Part shown: positions 11,115 to 22,029 of the stretch, one piece after another
Layout: the number at the start of each line of letters is the position of its first letter
Numbering within the stretch: position 1 is the stretch's first letter
NCBI GenBank assembly: GCA_029204225.1
Contig: MU832172.1
Span: forward strand, 1-64,000
Length of the DNA stretch: 64,000 nucleotides
Direction: 5' to 3'
Origin: Diphasiastrum complanatum
Taxonomy: Eukaryota > Streptophyta > Lycopodiopsida > Lycopodiales > Lycopodiaceae
Program-made: the position numbers and the translations under genes
Notes under the pieces: model-generated
Databases searched by the model: none
Told to the model about the DNA's origin: nothing
The model's input: only the letters and a program-made list of their open reading frames with translations

Positions 11115-11723
11115 TGGTATCAGAGCATTAGGCGGCCAAATGTGCAGGTTTTGCCAGATTTAGAAGAGATTTGTGGGCGAGTTTGCTTTTGTAGCATTCC
11201 AATCAAGTTTCTAGCTAAAAATCTTGTTGATTTATGTGTAGAAATTGGATCTTTGTGATCAAAACATCATTTGTATGCATTTCAATTGAAGTAGGGCGAA
11301 TTCCCTCTGTACTTATCAAAATAAGGAGACAAAAATTGTTTTGGAAAGAGGGAGATGCAAGATCCAACAAGATCCTATTAGTTTTCCATTCTAGCATATA
11401 GTTTTTTGATTCAATTTCTTGCTTCTTCATGTCAAAAACTTCAAAATTGATGTAACCCTCTGATTTTCAGTTTGCTGAATGATTCAAGAGTGTATTTCAA
11501 TCTTAGGAGTGAGGGAAAAGCAAGTATATTGAGGTTTGGTCTTGGTTTGATCAAGAAATCATAAAACTAGTGGCTAAAATTGAGGAAAAAGTGAGGAAAA
11601 GAGAGAAAAAGTAAGGTTTTAGGTTCCAAATCTTTGTGATTTCTTCTTGTGTTTCATTTGTTGATTCAAGAGAGTGCTTAGTGCATTGGAACAGGTCAAA
11701 GATCAGAGATCAATCATTGCAAC

Positions 11724-14700
11724 ATGGCTACAAATGGAGGCTACATGTTGGAAAGCAATGATAGGCTTACCTCCCTCAACTATTCTACTTGGAAAGTAAG
11801 GATGGAGTCTTTGCTTGAGATGAATGAGTTGATGGATATTGTTGTAGGTGTGGAGGAGAGACCTTTGGCACCTCAAGAACAATTGAGGTATGACAAGAGG
11901 GCAAAGAAAGCCCTTCACATGATCAAGATGAATGTGACAAATGAGCTTATCAAAGAGGTTGGTAAGTGCACATCATCTAGTGAAGCTTGGGAAGCCTTGA
12001 AGAAGGTTTATGAATCCAAGTCTACTTCTAGAGTGTTGACTTTAAGAAGGCAAATCTTTTCTTGTATGCAAAAGAAGAGTGAGAGTGGACATGCTTTTGT
12101 TTTGAGAGTTAAAGCATTGAATGATGAGTTAGCATGCATTAATGATGGCATAAATAATGAGGAGCTTGTTCAAGTGATTCTCAATGGCTTGTTGGATGAT
12201 CATGCTAATCTTGTTCAAAGTTATGCTATCCAAAAATGTTTACCAAGTGTTGGAGACTTGCAAGAGGTCTTGTTGGCTGAAGAATTCAGGTTGCAAGCAA
12301 GAGTGGGAGCATCTTCTACATCTCAAGGAGGAGAAGAGGAGGCAATGTTCTCTAAAGGCAAGTTCAAGGGCAAAGGTAAAAGCAATTGGTCTAAAGGGCA
12401 AGACCAAGGTGAGCACTCTACTTTTGGCAAAAAGAAGGATAGATCTAAGCTAAAATGTTTCTATTGTGGAGTCAAAGGGCATTTTGCTAGTGATTGTTTC
12501 AAGAAAAAGAGGGATCAAGGGGAAAAGCAAACCAATCTAACTATTGATGAGGGTGGGGATGAGCTTCTTTCAAATGATGCTTTTGTTATGTCATCTTGCT
12601 TGTTGGCTAATCATGGAGACATTGATCCTTGGTGGATTGATAGTGGAGCCACTTCTCATATGACATATCATAAAGAGTATTTTTCATCTTTAATGGCATT
12701 TGATGGTGATAGGAAGGTAATCTATACCGCAAATGATGGTGAGTGTGCAATCAAGGGGATTGGCACAATTCCTATTTCACTTTCTACAAATAGGAATATA
12801 GAATTGAAAGATGTTTTGCTCATTCCATCCATTACCAAGAACTTACTTAGTGTAAGCCAAATGCTTGACAAAGGATTCAAAGTTGAGTTTGATGGTGATG
12901 CTTGCTTGATCAAAAAGGGGTGTAGTATCATTGCAAAAGGGAAAAGGCAAGGGAAATTGTTCAAGCTTGATGCATGTGTTGTTGCTAACCAAGTTGGATG
13001 CATGGCAAATGAACAAATGTCAATTCAAGAGGTATGGCATAAAAGGATGGGACATCTCAACTACAAGGCCTTGGAGGTAATAGCCAAAAAGGAGGTAGTA
13101 AGGGGACTTCCCAAGTCTCTTACTTGCTTGAATCATGTTTGTGAAGAATGTGCTTTGTCTAAATCACATAGATTGCCATATACTAGATCTATATCTAGAT
13201 CTAAGATGCCTTTTTCTCTCTTGCATTCGGATATTCATGGTGTTACTACAATTAGCAATGGAGGTGCTAAGATGTATGTAACTTTCATTGATGATTTTAG
13301 TAGATTTTGTTGGGTTTATCTACTAAAGAGCAAGGATGAGGTGTTTGATGTGTTTGTCAAGTTCAAAGTTGCTATTGAGACTCAATTTACAACCAAAATC
13401 AAATGCTTGAGGAGCGACAATGGTGGTGAATACATTTCTAACAAATTCAAAGCCTTTTGCGATGAGCATGGGATCAAGAGGGAGTACACATGTCCAAGAA
13501 CACCACAACAAAATGGAGTGGCCGAGAGGAAGAATAGAACCTTGTGTGAGAGTGCAAAGGCAATGAGATTGAATGCTAATCTTCCTAAACCTTTTTGGAG
13601 TGATGCTTTGTTGTGTGCAAATTTCCTATGCAATAGATGGCCAAGTGTTGTATTGGAAGGAAAAACCCCTTTTGAAGCTTTGTTTGGTATGAAGCCTAAT
13701 GTCAAGTTTCTAAGAACTTTTGGATGCATTTGCTACTTCAACATTACTCTTGATGATAGAACTAAGGAGGATCCATCTTCAAGAAAGGGCATTTTTGTTG
13801 GTTATAGTGAAGTAAGCAAAGCATATAGGATTTATGTTCCTTCAATCAAGAAAGTGTTCACAAGTAGGGATGTCATTTTTGATGAAAGTAACATTCCAAA
13901 AGTTGTTTCAAGTGATGATGGTGTTGTTGCAACTAATGTGCTTGATGACAATGGAGTTGATGACACATTGGATGTGGATGTTGAAGAAGCCTCTTCAAGT
14001 CAAATTCCAAGGAGAACTCCAAGGCATAAAGTGAAACCCTCAAGGCTCACTTATGATGGCAAAGGTAAGCAAGTGGTGGATGGATCCAACTATGCTTTCC
14101 TAACTTCTTTTGATGTACCTTCATGTGTAGATGAAGCAAGGCAAGAAGAGGAATGGATCCAAGCAATGGATCTTGAGTTTGAAGCACTTATGAAGAACAA
14201 CACATGGAGATTGGTGGAGCTTCCAAAGGGCAAAAGTGCAATTGGATGCAAATGGATCTTCAAGGTAAAGACAAATCAAGATGGATCTATCAACAAGTTC
14301 AAGGCAAGGTTGGTGGCTAAAGGTTATGCTCAAGAGCATGGCATTGACTATGAGGAAACCTTTGCACCCGTGGCAAAGATGGTGAGCATAAGAGTAATCA
14401 TTTCCCTTGCAACTCTTTATGGATGGGATCTTTGGCAATTAGACATTTCTAATGCTTTCTTGAATGGTGATCTTGAAGAGGAAGTCTACATGGAGCAACC
14501 CGAGAGCTATGTTTCTCATAGCAAGCCTAATCATGTGTGTTTTCTACAAAAAAGTTTGTATGGTCTTAAGCAAGCACCAAGGAGTTGGTATGCTAGGCTT
14601 AACTCTTTTCTACTTTCTCAAAACTTCACTATGAGTGAGTATGATCATTCACTTTACTTTAGAATTAGTGCTAATGATGTTACAATCCTTCTAATTTATG

Positions 14701-15674
14701 TGGATGACATTATTTTAAGTGGAGGGAACAAGGAAGATATAGAAGATATCAAGAAAGCACTAAAAAAGGAATTTGAAGTGCATGATCTTGGTCTTTTGAG
14801 CTATATCTTAGGAATAGAAGTAATTAGAACTTCTCAAATCACTTTTATTTCACAAGAGAAGTATGCTATTTCTATTCTCAATAGATTTCATATGGTAGAT
14901 GCAAATCCTATTGATACACCTATGGAATCACATGTAAAGCTAACTATAAGAGGTAATGAAAGATCCTTCGAGGACATTACTCTCTATAGGAAGCTAATAG
15001 GTTCTCTTATATATCTAACCATCACAAGACCTGATTTATCTTATTGTGTTGGTAGATTAAGCCAATTCATGCAAGATCCTAGCATAGAACATTGGAAACT
15101 AGGAAAGAGGATCTTGAGATACATCTCGGGAACAAAAGATTTTGGCATTGTTTATAGAGGATCATCACCTAACTTATTTGGTTTTTCAGATTCAGATTTT
15201 GCAGGAGACCTTATGGATAGAAAATCCATAAATGCACATGCTATTTTCATAGGTGATGGAGCTATCTCATGGATGTCGAAGAAACAAGCAACTATATCAC
15301 TTTCTTCTAGTGAGGCCGAGTACAAAGCTTTGACATCATGCACAAAGGAGATGGTGTGGATCAAGAGGATGATTATGGAGCTTCATTTGCTGGATTTTTC
15401 AGAGAGTCCAATCATCTTTTGTGACAACCTTTCAGCCCAAAGTCTAGCAAGCAATCCGGTTTTCCATGCAAGGAGCAAACATATCGAGGTGGCTTACCAT
15501 TTTGTGAGAGAACAAGTGTTGGCAAAAGAGATCAAGCTTGAACATGTCCCATCAAAGGAATGTGTGGCTGATATCTTTACCAAAGCATTGGGAAAGGACT
15601 TATTTTTCAAGCATAGAACAAGTCTTGGTGTACTTTCTAAATCTATGCTAAAACTAGTTGAAGAGGGAGTGTGA
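11724..15674 (+). CDS. Copia Gag-Pol polyprotein, copy A (intact)
   Basis: One uninterrupted 1316-residue frame encodes the retrotransposon capsid and enzymes. Order: Gag (about 1-230), zinc knuckle CFYCGVKGHFASDC (about 243-256), aspartic protease WWIDSGATSHM (about 302), integrase with HHCC finger (438-485) and D-D-E near 502, 564 and 601 (LHSDIHG, SDNGGEY, NGVAERKN), reverse transcriptase with KARLVAKGYAQEHG and YVDD near 992, then RNase H with SSSEAEYKAL. The domain order IN before RT defines Pseudoviridae (Ty1/copia). The start lies about 600 nt after the primer site. The TGA stop (15672-15674) lies inside the first bases of LTR 2, right after the GAAGAGGGAG polypurine tract. All catalytic motifs are intact. 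Confidence 0.95.
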   Translation: MATNGGYMLESNDRLTSLNYSTWKVRMESLLEMNELMDIVVGVEERPLAPQEQLRYDKRAKKALHMIKMNVTNELIKEVGKCTSSSEAWEALKKVYESKSTSRVLTLRRQIFSCMQKKSESGHAFVLRVKALNDELACINDGINNEELVQVILNGLLDDHANLVQSYAIQKCLPSVGDLQEVLLAEEFRLQARVGASSTSQGGEEEAMFSKGKFKGKGKSNWSKGQDQGEHSTFGKKKDRSKLKCFYCGVKGHFASDCFKKKRDQGEKQTNLTIDEGGDELLSNDAFVMSSCLLANHGDIDPWWIDSGATSHMTYHKEYFSSLMAFDGDRKVIYTANDGECAIKGIGTIPISLSTNRNIELKDVLLIPSITKNLLSVSQMLDKGFKVEFDGDACLIKKGCSIIAKGKRQGKLFKLDACVVANQVGCMANEQMSIQEVWHKRMGHLNYKALEVIAKKEVVRGLPKSLTCLNHVCEECALSKSHRLPYTRSISRSKMPFSLLHSDIHGVTTISNGGAKMYVTFIDDFSRFCWVYLLKSKDEVFDVFVKFKVAIETQFTTKIKCLRSDNGGEYISNKFKAFCDEHGIKREYTCPRTPQQNGVAERKNRTLCESAKAMRLNANLPKPFWSDALLCANFLCNRWPSVVLEGKTPFEALFGMKPNVKFLRTFGCICYFNITLDDRTKEDPSSRKGIFVGYSEVSKAYRIYVPSIKKVFTSRDVIFDESNIPKVVSSDDGVVATNVLDDNGVDDTLDVDVEEASSSQIPRRTPRHKVKPSRLTYDGKGKQVVDGSNYAFLTSFDVPSCVDEARQEEEWIQAMDLEFEALMKNNTWRLVELPKGKSAIGCKWIFKVKTNQDGSINKFKARLVAKGYAQEHGIDYEETFAPVAKMVSIRVIISLATLYGWDLWQLDISNAFLNGDLEEEVYMEQPESYVSHSKPNHVCFLQKSLYGLKQAPRSWYARLNSFLLSQNFTMSEYDHSLYFRISANDVTILLIYVDDIILSGGNKEDIEDIKKALKKEFEVHDLGLLSYILGIEVIRTSQITFISQEKYAISILNRFHMVDANPIDTPMESHVKLTIRGNERSFEDITLYRKLIGSLIYLTITRPDLSYCVGRLSQFMQDPSIEHWKLGKRILRYISGTKDFGIVYRGSSPNLFGFSDSDFAGDLMDRKSINAHAIFIGDGAISWMSKKQATISLSSSEAEYKALTSCTKEMVWIKRMIMELHLLDFSESPIIFCDNLSAQSLASNPVFHARSKHIEVAYHFVREQVLAKEIKLEHVPSKECVADIFTKALGKDLFFKHRTSLGVLSKSMLKLVEEGV

Positions 15675-16322
15675 AAAATTGTCAACTAGTAGTATTTTCC
15701 TAACTTGAGATTTTGTAGGCCTATGGCCAAATAAAAGTTAGAGATAGGTTCATACATGTATGTAGAGGCCCAAAGTATGTGTACACTACTTTTGAGGTCA
15801 CATTAATTAGAGGAGGTCGAGTGTGGAGCTCTTCTATTGGCTCATAATTTGGTGCATTCCTATTTGACCAAATTTCTAGGTATATGGGTGAATCCTATTG
15901 GACCCCAATTTTAGCCTATCATAAGACAAGTGGCCAAGAGGCACTATGGCTGCTATAAATAGCCATCTCCACGAGTATGTACACATCTCATTTTCATTCT
16001 ATTGAATGAATGTTATGCTCTTTGAAGATCCATCTTCTTCTCTCTCACTTTTTTGTTCATATCTTGCATTCTAGCCACTAGAATTGTGATTTCTTTGTTG
16101 CTATGGCTTCACACGTGTGAAATGCAGGTTGTAGGCTCTGAAGTACGGACAGGGACAGCAAGTTTCTGTTTGTGGAAGCTTATGATCAGATTTTGATGTT
16201 TAGTTGATGTTTAGTATGCTTAACATCACAATTTCTATCATTTTTTCAATCTAGATGTGCATAACTTCCATGGCCAAGATCTTTATGAAACTTTAGCATC
16301 TTTTGGATCTGAGTTTTTCACA
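15670..16322 (+). repeat. Copia LTR 2 (shared internal LTR)
   Basis: This 653-bp LTR is the 3' LTR of copy A and the 5' LTR of copy B. It is followed at 16323 by a second TGGTATCAGAGC primer site. It has C at 15950, like LTR 3. Confidence 0.92.
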
Positions 16323-16931
16323 TGGTATCAGAGCATTAGGCGGCCAAATGTGCAGGTTTTGCCAGATTTAGAAGAGATTTGTGGGCGAGTTTGCTTTTGT
16401 AGCATTCCAATCAAGTTTCTAGCTAAAAATCTTGTTGATTTATGTGTAGAAATTGGATCTTTGTGATCAAAACATCATTTGTATGCATTTCAATTGAAGT
16501 AGGGCGAATTCCCTCTGTACTTATCAAAATAAGGAGACAAAAATTGTTTTGGAAAGAGGGAGATGCAAGATCCAACAAGATCCTATTAGTTTTCCATTCT
16601 AGCATATAGTTTTTTGATTCAATTTCTTGCTTCTTCATGTCAAAAACTTCAAAATTGATGTAACCCTCTGATTTTCAGTTTGCTGAATGATTCAAGAGTG
16701 TATTTCAATCTTAGGAGTGAGGGAAAAGCAAGTATATTGAGGTTTGGTCTTGGTTTGATCAAGAAATCATAAAACTAGTGGCTAAAATTGAGGAAAAAGT
16801 GAGGAAAAGAGAGAAAAAGTAAGGTTTTAGGTTCCAAATCTTTGTGATTTCTTCTTGTGTTTCATTTGTTGATTCAAGAGAGTGCTTAGTGCATTGGAAC
16901 AGGTCAAAGATCAGAGATCAATCATTGCAAC

Positions 16932-19900
16932 ATGGCTACAAATGGAGGCTACATGTTGGAAAGCAATGATAGGCTTACCTCCCTCAACTATTCTACTTGG
17001 AAAGTAAGGATGGAGTCTTTGCTTGAGATGAATGAGTTGATGGATATTGTTGTAGGTGTGGAGGAGAGACCTTTGGCACCTCAAGAACAATTGAGGTATG
17101 ACAAGAGGGCAAAGAAAGCCCTTCACATGATCAAGATGAATGTGACAAATGAGCTTATCAAAGAGGTTGGTAAGTGCACATCATCTAGTGAAGCTTGGGA
17201 AGCCTTGAAGAAGGTTTATGAATCCAAGTCTACTTCTAGAGTGTTGACTTTAAGAAGGCAAATCTTTTCTTGTATGCAAAAGAAGAGTGAGAGTGGACAT
17301 GCTTTTGTTTTGAGAGTTAAAGCATTGAATGATGAGTTAGCATGCATTAATGATGGCATAAATAATGAGGAGCTTGTTCAAGTGATTCTCAATGGCTTGT
17401 TGGATGATCATGCTAATCTTGTTCAAAGTTATGCTATCCAAAAATGTTTACCAAGTGTTGGAGACTTGCAAGAGGTCTTGTTGGCTGAAGAATTCAGGTT
17501 GCAAGCAAGAGTGGGAGCATCTTCTACATCTCAAGGAGGAGAAGAGGAGGCAATGTTCTCTAAAGGCAAGTTCAAGGGCAAAGGTAAAAGCAATTGGTCT
17601 AAAGGGCAAGACCAAGGTGAGCACTCTACTTTTGGCAAAAAGAAGGATAGATCTAAGCTAAAATGTTTCTATTGTGGAGTCAAAGGGCATTTTGCTAGTG
17701 ATTGTTTCAAGAAAAAGAGGGATCAAGGGGAAAAGCAAACCAATCTAACTATTGATGAGGGTGGGGATGAGCTTCTTTCAAATGATGCTTTTGTTATGTC
17801 ATCTTGCTTGTTGGCTAATCATGGAGACATTGATCCTTGGTGGATTGATAGTGGAGCCACTTCTCATATGACATATCATAAAGAGTATTTTTCATCTTTA
17901 ATGGCATTTGATGGTGATAGGAAGGTAATCTATACCGCAAATGATGGTGAGTGTGCAATCAAGGGGATTGGCACAATTCCTATTTCACTTTCTACAAATA
18001 GGAATATAGAATTGAAAGATGTTTTGCTCATTCCATCCATTACCAAGAACTTACTTAGTGTAAGCCAAATGCTTGACAAAGGATTCAAAGTTGAGTTTGA
18101 TGGTGATGCTTGCTTGATCAAAAAGGGGTGTAGTATCATTGCAAAAGGGAAAAGGCAAGGGAAATTGTTCAAGCTTGATGCATGTGTTGTTGCTAACCAA
18201 GTTGGATGCATGGCAAATGAACAAATGTCAATTCAAGAGGTATGGCATAAAAGGATGGGACATCTCAACTACAAGGCCTTGGAGGTAATAGCCAAAAAGG
18301 AGGTAGTAAGGGGACTTCCCAAGTCTCTTACTTGCTTGAATCATGTTTGTGAAGAATGTGCTTTGTCTAAATCACATAGATTGCCATATACTAGATCTAT
18401 ATCTAGATCTAAGATGCCTTTTTCTCTCTTGCATTCGGATATTCATGGTGTTACTACAATTAGCAATGGAGGTGCTAAGATGTATGTAACTTTCATTGAT
18501 GATTTTAGTAGATTTTGTTGGGTTTATCTACTAAAGAGCAAGGATGAGGTGTTTGATGTGTTTGTCAAGTTCAAAGTTGCTATTGAGACTCAATTTACAA
18601 CCAAAATCAAATGCTTGAGGAGCGACAATGGTGGTGAATACATTTCTAACAAATTCAAAGCCTTTTGCGATGAGCATGGGATCAAGAGGGAGTACACATG
18701 TCCAAGAACACCACAACAAAATGGAGTGGCCGAGAGGAAGAATAGAACCTTGTGTGAGAGTGCAAAGGCAATGAGATTGAATGCTAATCTTCCTAAACCT
18801 TTTTGGAGTGATGCTTTGTTGTGTGCAAATTTCCTATGCAATAGATGGCCAAGTGTTGTATTGGAAGGAAAAACCCCTTTTGAAGCTTTGTTTGGTATGA
18901 AGCCTAATGTCAAGTTTCTAAGAACTTTTGGATGCATTTGCTACTTCAACATTACTCTTGATGATAGAACTAAGGAGGATCCATCTTCAAGAAAGGGCAT
19001 TTTTGTTGGTTATAGTGAAGTAAGCAAAGCATATAGGATTTATGTTCCTTCAATCAAGAAAGTGTTCACAAGTAGGGATGTCATTTTTGATGAAAGTAAC
19101 ATTCCAAAAGTTGTTTCAAGTGATGATGGTGTTGTTGCAACTAATGTGCTTGATGACAATGGAGTTGATGACACATTGGATGTGGATGTTGAAGAAGCCT
19201 CTTCAAGTCAAATTCCAAGGAGAACTCCAAGGCATAAAGTGAAACCCTCAAGGCTCACTTATGATGGCAAAGGTAAGCAAGTGGTGGATGGATCCAACTA
19301 TGCTTTCCTAACTTCTTTTGATGTACCTTCATGTGTAGATGAAGCAAGGCAAGAAGAGGAATGGATCCAAGCAATGGATCTTGAGTTTGAAGCACTTATG
19401 AAGAACAACACATGGAGATTGGTGGAGCTTCCAAAGGGCAAAAGTGCAATTGGATGCAAATGGATCTTCAAGGTAAAGACAAATCAAGATGGATCTATCA
19501 ACAAGTTCAAGGCAAGGTTGGTGGCTAAAGGTTATGCTCAAGAGCATGGCATTGACTATGAGGAAACCTTTGCACCCGTGGCAAAGATGGTGAGCATAAG
19601 AGTAATCATTTCCCTTGCAACTCTTTATGGATGGGATCTTTGGCAATTAGACATTTCTAATGCTTTCTTGAATGGTGATCTTGAAGAGGAAGTCTACATG
19701 GAGCAACCCGAGAGCTATGTTTCTCATAGCAAGCCTAATCATGTGTGTTTTCTACAAAAAAGTTTGTATGGTCTTAAGCAAGCACCAAGGAGTTGGTATG
19801 CTAGGCTTAACTCTTTTCTACTTTCTCAAAACTTCACTATGAGTGAGTATGATCATTCACTTTACTTTAGAATTAGTGCTAATGATGTTACAATCCTTCT

Positions 19901-20882
19901 AATTTATGTGGATGACATTATTTTAAGTGGAGGGAACAAGGAAGATATAGAAGATATCAAGAAAGCACTAAAAAAGGAATTTGAAGTGCATGATCTTGGT
20001 CTTTTGAGCTATATCTTAGGAATAGAAGTAATTAGAACTTCTCAAATCACTTTTATTTCACAAGAGAAGTATGCTATTTCTATTCTCAATAGATTTCATA
20101 TGGTAGATGCAAATCCTATTGATACACCTATGGAATCACATGTAAAGCTAACTATAAGAGGTAATGAAAGATCCTTCGAGGACATTACTCTCTATAGGAA
20201 GCTAATAGGTTCTCTTATATATCTAACCATCACAAGACCTGATTTATCTTATTGTGTTGGTAGATTAAGCCAATTCATGCAAGATCCTAGCATAGAACAT
20301 TGGAAACTAGGAAAGAGGATCTTGAGATACATCTCGGGAACAAAAGATTTTGGCATTGTTTATAGAGGATCATCACCTAACTTATTTGGTTTTTCAGATT
20401 CAGATTTTGCAGGAGACCTTATGGATAGAAAATCCATAAATGCACATGCTATTTTCATAGGTGATGGAGCTATCTCATGGATGTCGAAGAAACAAGCAAC
20501 TATATCACTTTCTTCTAGTGAGGCCGAGTACAAAGCTTTGACATCATGCACAAAGGAGATGGTGTGGATCAAGAGGATGATTATGGAGCTTCATTTGCTG
20601 GATTTTTCAGAGAGTCCAATCATCTTTTGTGACAACCTTTCAGCCCAAAGTCTAGCAAGCAATCCGGTTTTCCATGCAAGGAGCAAACATATCGAGGTGG
20701 CTTACCATTTTGTGAGAGAACAAGTGTTGGCAAAAGAGATCAAGCTTGAACATGTCCCATCAAAGGAATGTGTGGCTGATATCTTTACCAAAGCATTGGG
20801 AAAGGACTTATTTTTCAAGCATAGAACAAGTCTTGGTGTACTTTCTAAATCTATGCTAAAACTAGTTGAAGAGGGAGTGTGA
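16932..20882 (+). CDS. Copia Gag-Pol polyprotein, copy B (intact)
   Basis: This is a second 1316-residue Gag-Pol with the same amino-acid sequence as the copy starting at 11724, displaced by exactly 5208 bp. Zinc knuckle, DSGA protease, integrase D-D-E, YVDD reverse transcriptase and RNase H motifs are all present. The stop codon again overlaps the first bases of the following LTR. Two identical intact copies mean either a very young duplication or an assembly artefact. Confidence 0.93.
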   Translation: MATNGGYMLESNDRLTSLNYSTWKVRMESLLEMNELMDIVVGVEERPLAPQEQLRYDKRAKKALHMIKMNVTNELIKEVGKCTSSSEAWEALKKVYESKSTSRVLTLRRQIFSCMQKKSESGHAFVLRVKALNDELACINDGINNEELVQVILNGLLDDHANLVQSYAIQKCLPSVGDLQEVLLAEEFRLQARVGASSTSQGGEEEAMFSKGKFKGKGKSNWSKGQDQGEHSTFGKKKDRSKLKCFYCGVKGHFASDCFKKKRDQGEKQTNLTIDEGGDELLSNDAFVMSSCLLANHGDIDPWWIDSGATSHMTYHKEYFSSLMAFDGDRKVIYTANDGECAIKGIGTIPISLSTNRNIELKDVLLIPSITKNLLSVSQMLDKGFKVEFDGDACLIKKGCSIIAKGKRQGKLFKLDACVVANQVGCMANEQMSIQEVWHKRMGHLNYKALEVIAKKEVVRGLPKSLTCLNHVCEECALSKSHRLPYTRSISRSKMPFSLLHSDIHGVTTISNGGAKMYVTFIDDFSRFCWVYLLKSKDEVFDVFVKFKVAIETQFTTKIKCLRSDNGGEYISNKFKAFCDEHGIKREYTCPRTPQQNGVAERKNRTLCESAKAMRLNANLPKPFWSDALLCANFLCNRWPSVVLEGKTPFEALFGMKPNVKFLRTFGCICYFNITLDDRTKEDPSSRKGIFVGYSEVSKAYRIYVPSIKKVFTSRDVIFDESNIPKVVSSDDGVVATNVLDDNGVDDTLDVDVEEASSSQIPRRTPRHKVKPSRLTYDGKGKQVVDGSNYAFLTSFDVPSCVDEARQEEEWIQAMDLEFEALMKNNTWRLVELPKGKSAIGCKWIFKVKTNQDGSINKFKARLVAKGYAQEHGIDYEETFAPVAKMVSIRVIISLATLYGWDLWQLDISNAFLNGDLEEEVYMEQPESYVSHSKPNHVCFLQKSLYGLKQAPRSWYARLNSFLLSQNFTMSEYDHSLYFRISANDVTILLIYVDDIILSGGNKEDIEDIKKALKKEFEVHDLGLLSYILGIEVIRTSQITFISQEKYAISILNRFHMVDANPIDTPMESHVKLTIRGNERSFEDITLYRKLIGSLIYLTITRPDLSYCVGRLSQFMQDPSIEHWKLGKRILRYISGTKDFGIVYRGSSPNLFGFSDSDFAGDLMDRKSINAHAIFIGDGAISWMSKKQATISLSSSEAEYKALTSCTKEMVWIKRMIMELHLLDFSESPIIFCDNLSAQSLASNPVFHARSKHIEVAYHFVREQVLAKEIKLEHVPSKECVADIFTKALGKDLFFKHRTSLGVLSKSMLKLVEEGV

Positions 20883-21530
20883 AAAATTGTCAACTAGTAG
20901 TATTTTCCTAACTTGAGATTTTGTAGGCCTATGGCCAAATAAAAGTTAGAGATAGGTTCATACATGTATGTAGAGGCCCAAAGTATGTGTACACTACTTT
21001 TGAGGTCACATTAATTAGAGGAGGTCGAGTGTGGAGCTCTTCTATTGGCTCATAATTTGGTGCATTCCTATTTGACCAAATTTCTAGGTATATGGGTGAA
21101 TCCTATTGGACCCCAATTTTAGCCTATCATAAGACAAGTGGCCAAGAGGCACTATGGCTGCTATAAATAGCCATCTCCACGAGTATGTACACATCTCATT
21201 TTCATTCTATTGAATGAATGTTATGCTCTTTGAAGATCCATCTTCTTCTCTCTCACTTTTTTGTTCATATCTTGCATTCTAGCCACTAGAATTGTGATTT
21301 CTTTGTTGCTATGGCTTCACACGTGTGAAATGCAGGTTGTAGGCTCTGAAGTACGGACAGGGACAGCAAGTTTCTGTTTGTGGAAGCTTATGATCAGATT
21401 TTGATGTTTAGTTGATGTTTAGTATGCTTAACATCACAATTTCTATCATTTTTTCAATCTAGATGTGCATAACTTCCATGGCCAAGATCTTTATGAAACT
21501 TTAGCATCTTTTGGATCTGAGTTTTTCACA
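20878..21530 (+). repeat. Copia LTR 3 (3')
   Basis: A 653-bp LTR ending TTTTTCACA, followed by the target duplication TTTTC (21531-21535) and then by gypsy sequence. Its base at 21158 is C, as in LTR 2. Confidence 0.92.
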
Positions 21531-21535
21531 TTTTC

Positions 21536-21793
21536 TTTAAGAGGAATAGTAGTACGATTTTCATCATCTGTAATTGGTATTATTTCTGGTTCTCTATTCA
21601 TTGGAATAGGTTGTTTTGGTATAGATGTATCTTGAATATTATCAACTTTTTCTATTCCATTTGAATTCATTGGATGGGTATTTACATCACAAGGCAATAC
21701 CTCAGTTTCAAGATCCATATCTTGATCTTGAATAGAAGCAAAACTTATTCCCATAGGCAAATGATACTCATGGTCATTATTCTTGGAATCCAT
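21536..21793 (-). pseudogene. Gypsy 3' ORF, proximal part (interrupted by copia)
   Basis: It opens at 21793 (MDSKNNDHEYHLPMG), about 240 bp after the integrase frame ends, and runs acidic and low-complexity to the copia insertion at 21535, continuing beyond 10461. The sequence is rich in Asp, Asn, Pro and Ile. No domain recognised. It is a separate gene of the gypsy element, in the position where Athila-like elements place an envelope-like ORF. Confidence 0.45.
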
Positions 21794-22029
21794 TACATGC
21801 CCTAAAAGATGTAGTATCAGTTCCCAATCCTGAATAAGAAAAAAAAATCAAAACACACAACAACTGAAATCACTATAATAGTTTGAATAAAATTCTAACA
21901 TAAAAAAAAAAAATTCTCAACAAGAAATAAAACACTTGTAAATCTCATCGAAACCTATATAATGTAATATCATCTTTTGTAGTATTTTTTTGATCTCATA
22001 CCATTTATTCTAATAGGAAATTTTCCTCC

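Larger units (their letters stand above)
10462..21530 (+). mobile_element. Tandem Ty1/copia element (LTR-body-LTR-body-LTR)
   Basis: Three 653-bp LTRs, at 10462-11114, 15670-16322 and 20878-21530, bracket two bodies with an exact 5208-bp period. The five bases TTTTC flank the whole structure (10457-10461 and 21531-21535), so it occupies one insertion site. Both bodies encode the same 1316-residue Gag-Pol. The only LTR difference I noticed is T at 10742 in the first LTR versus C at 15950 and 21158. This indicates a very recent origin, by LTR-LTR unequal recombination or integration of a concatemer, unless it is an assembly duplication. Confidence 0.9.
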
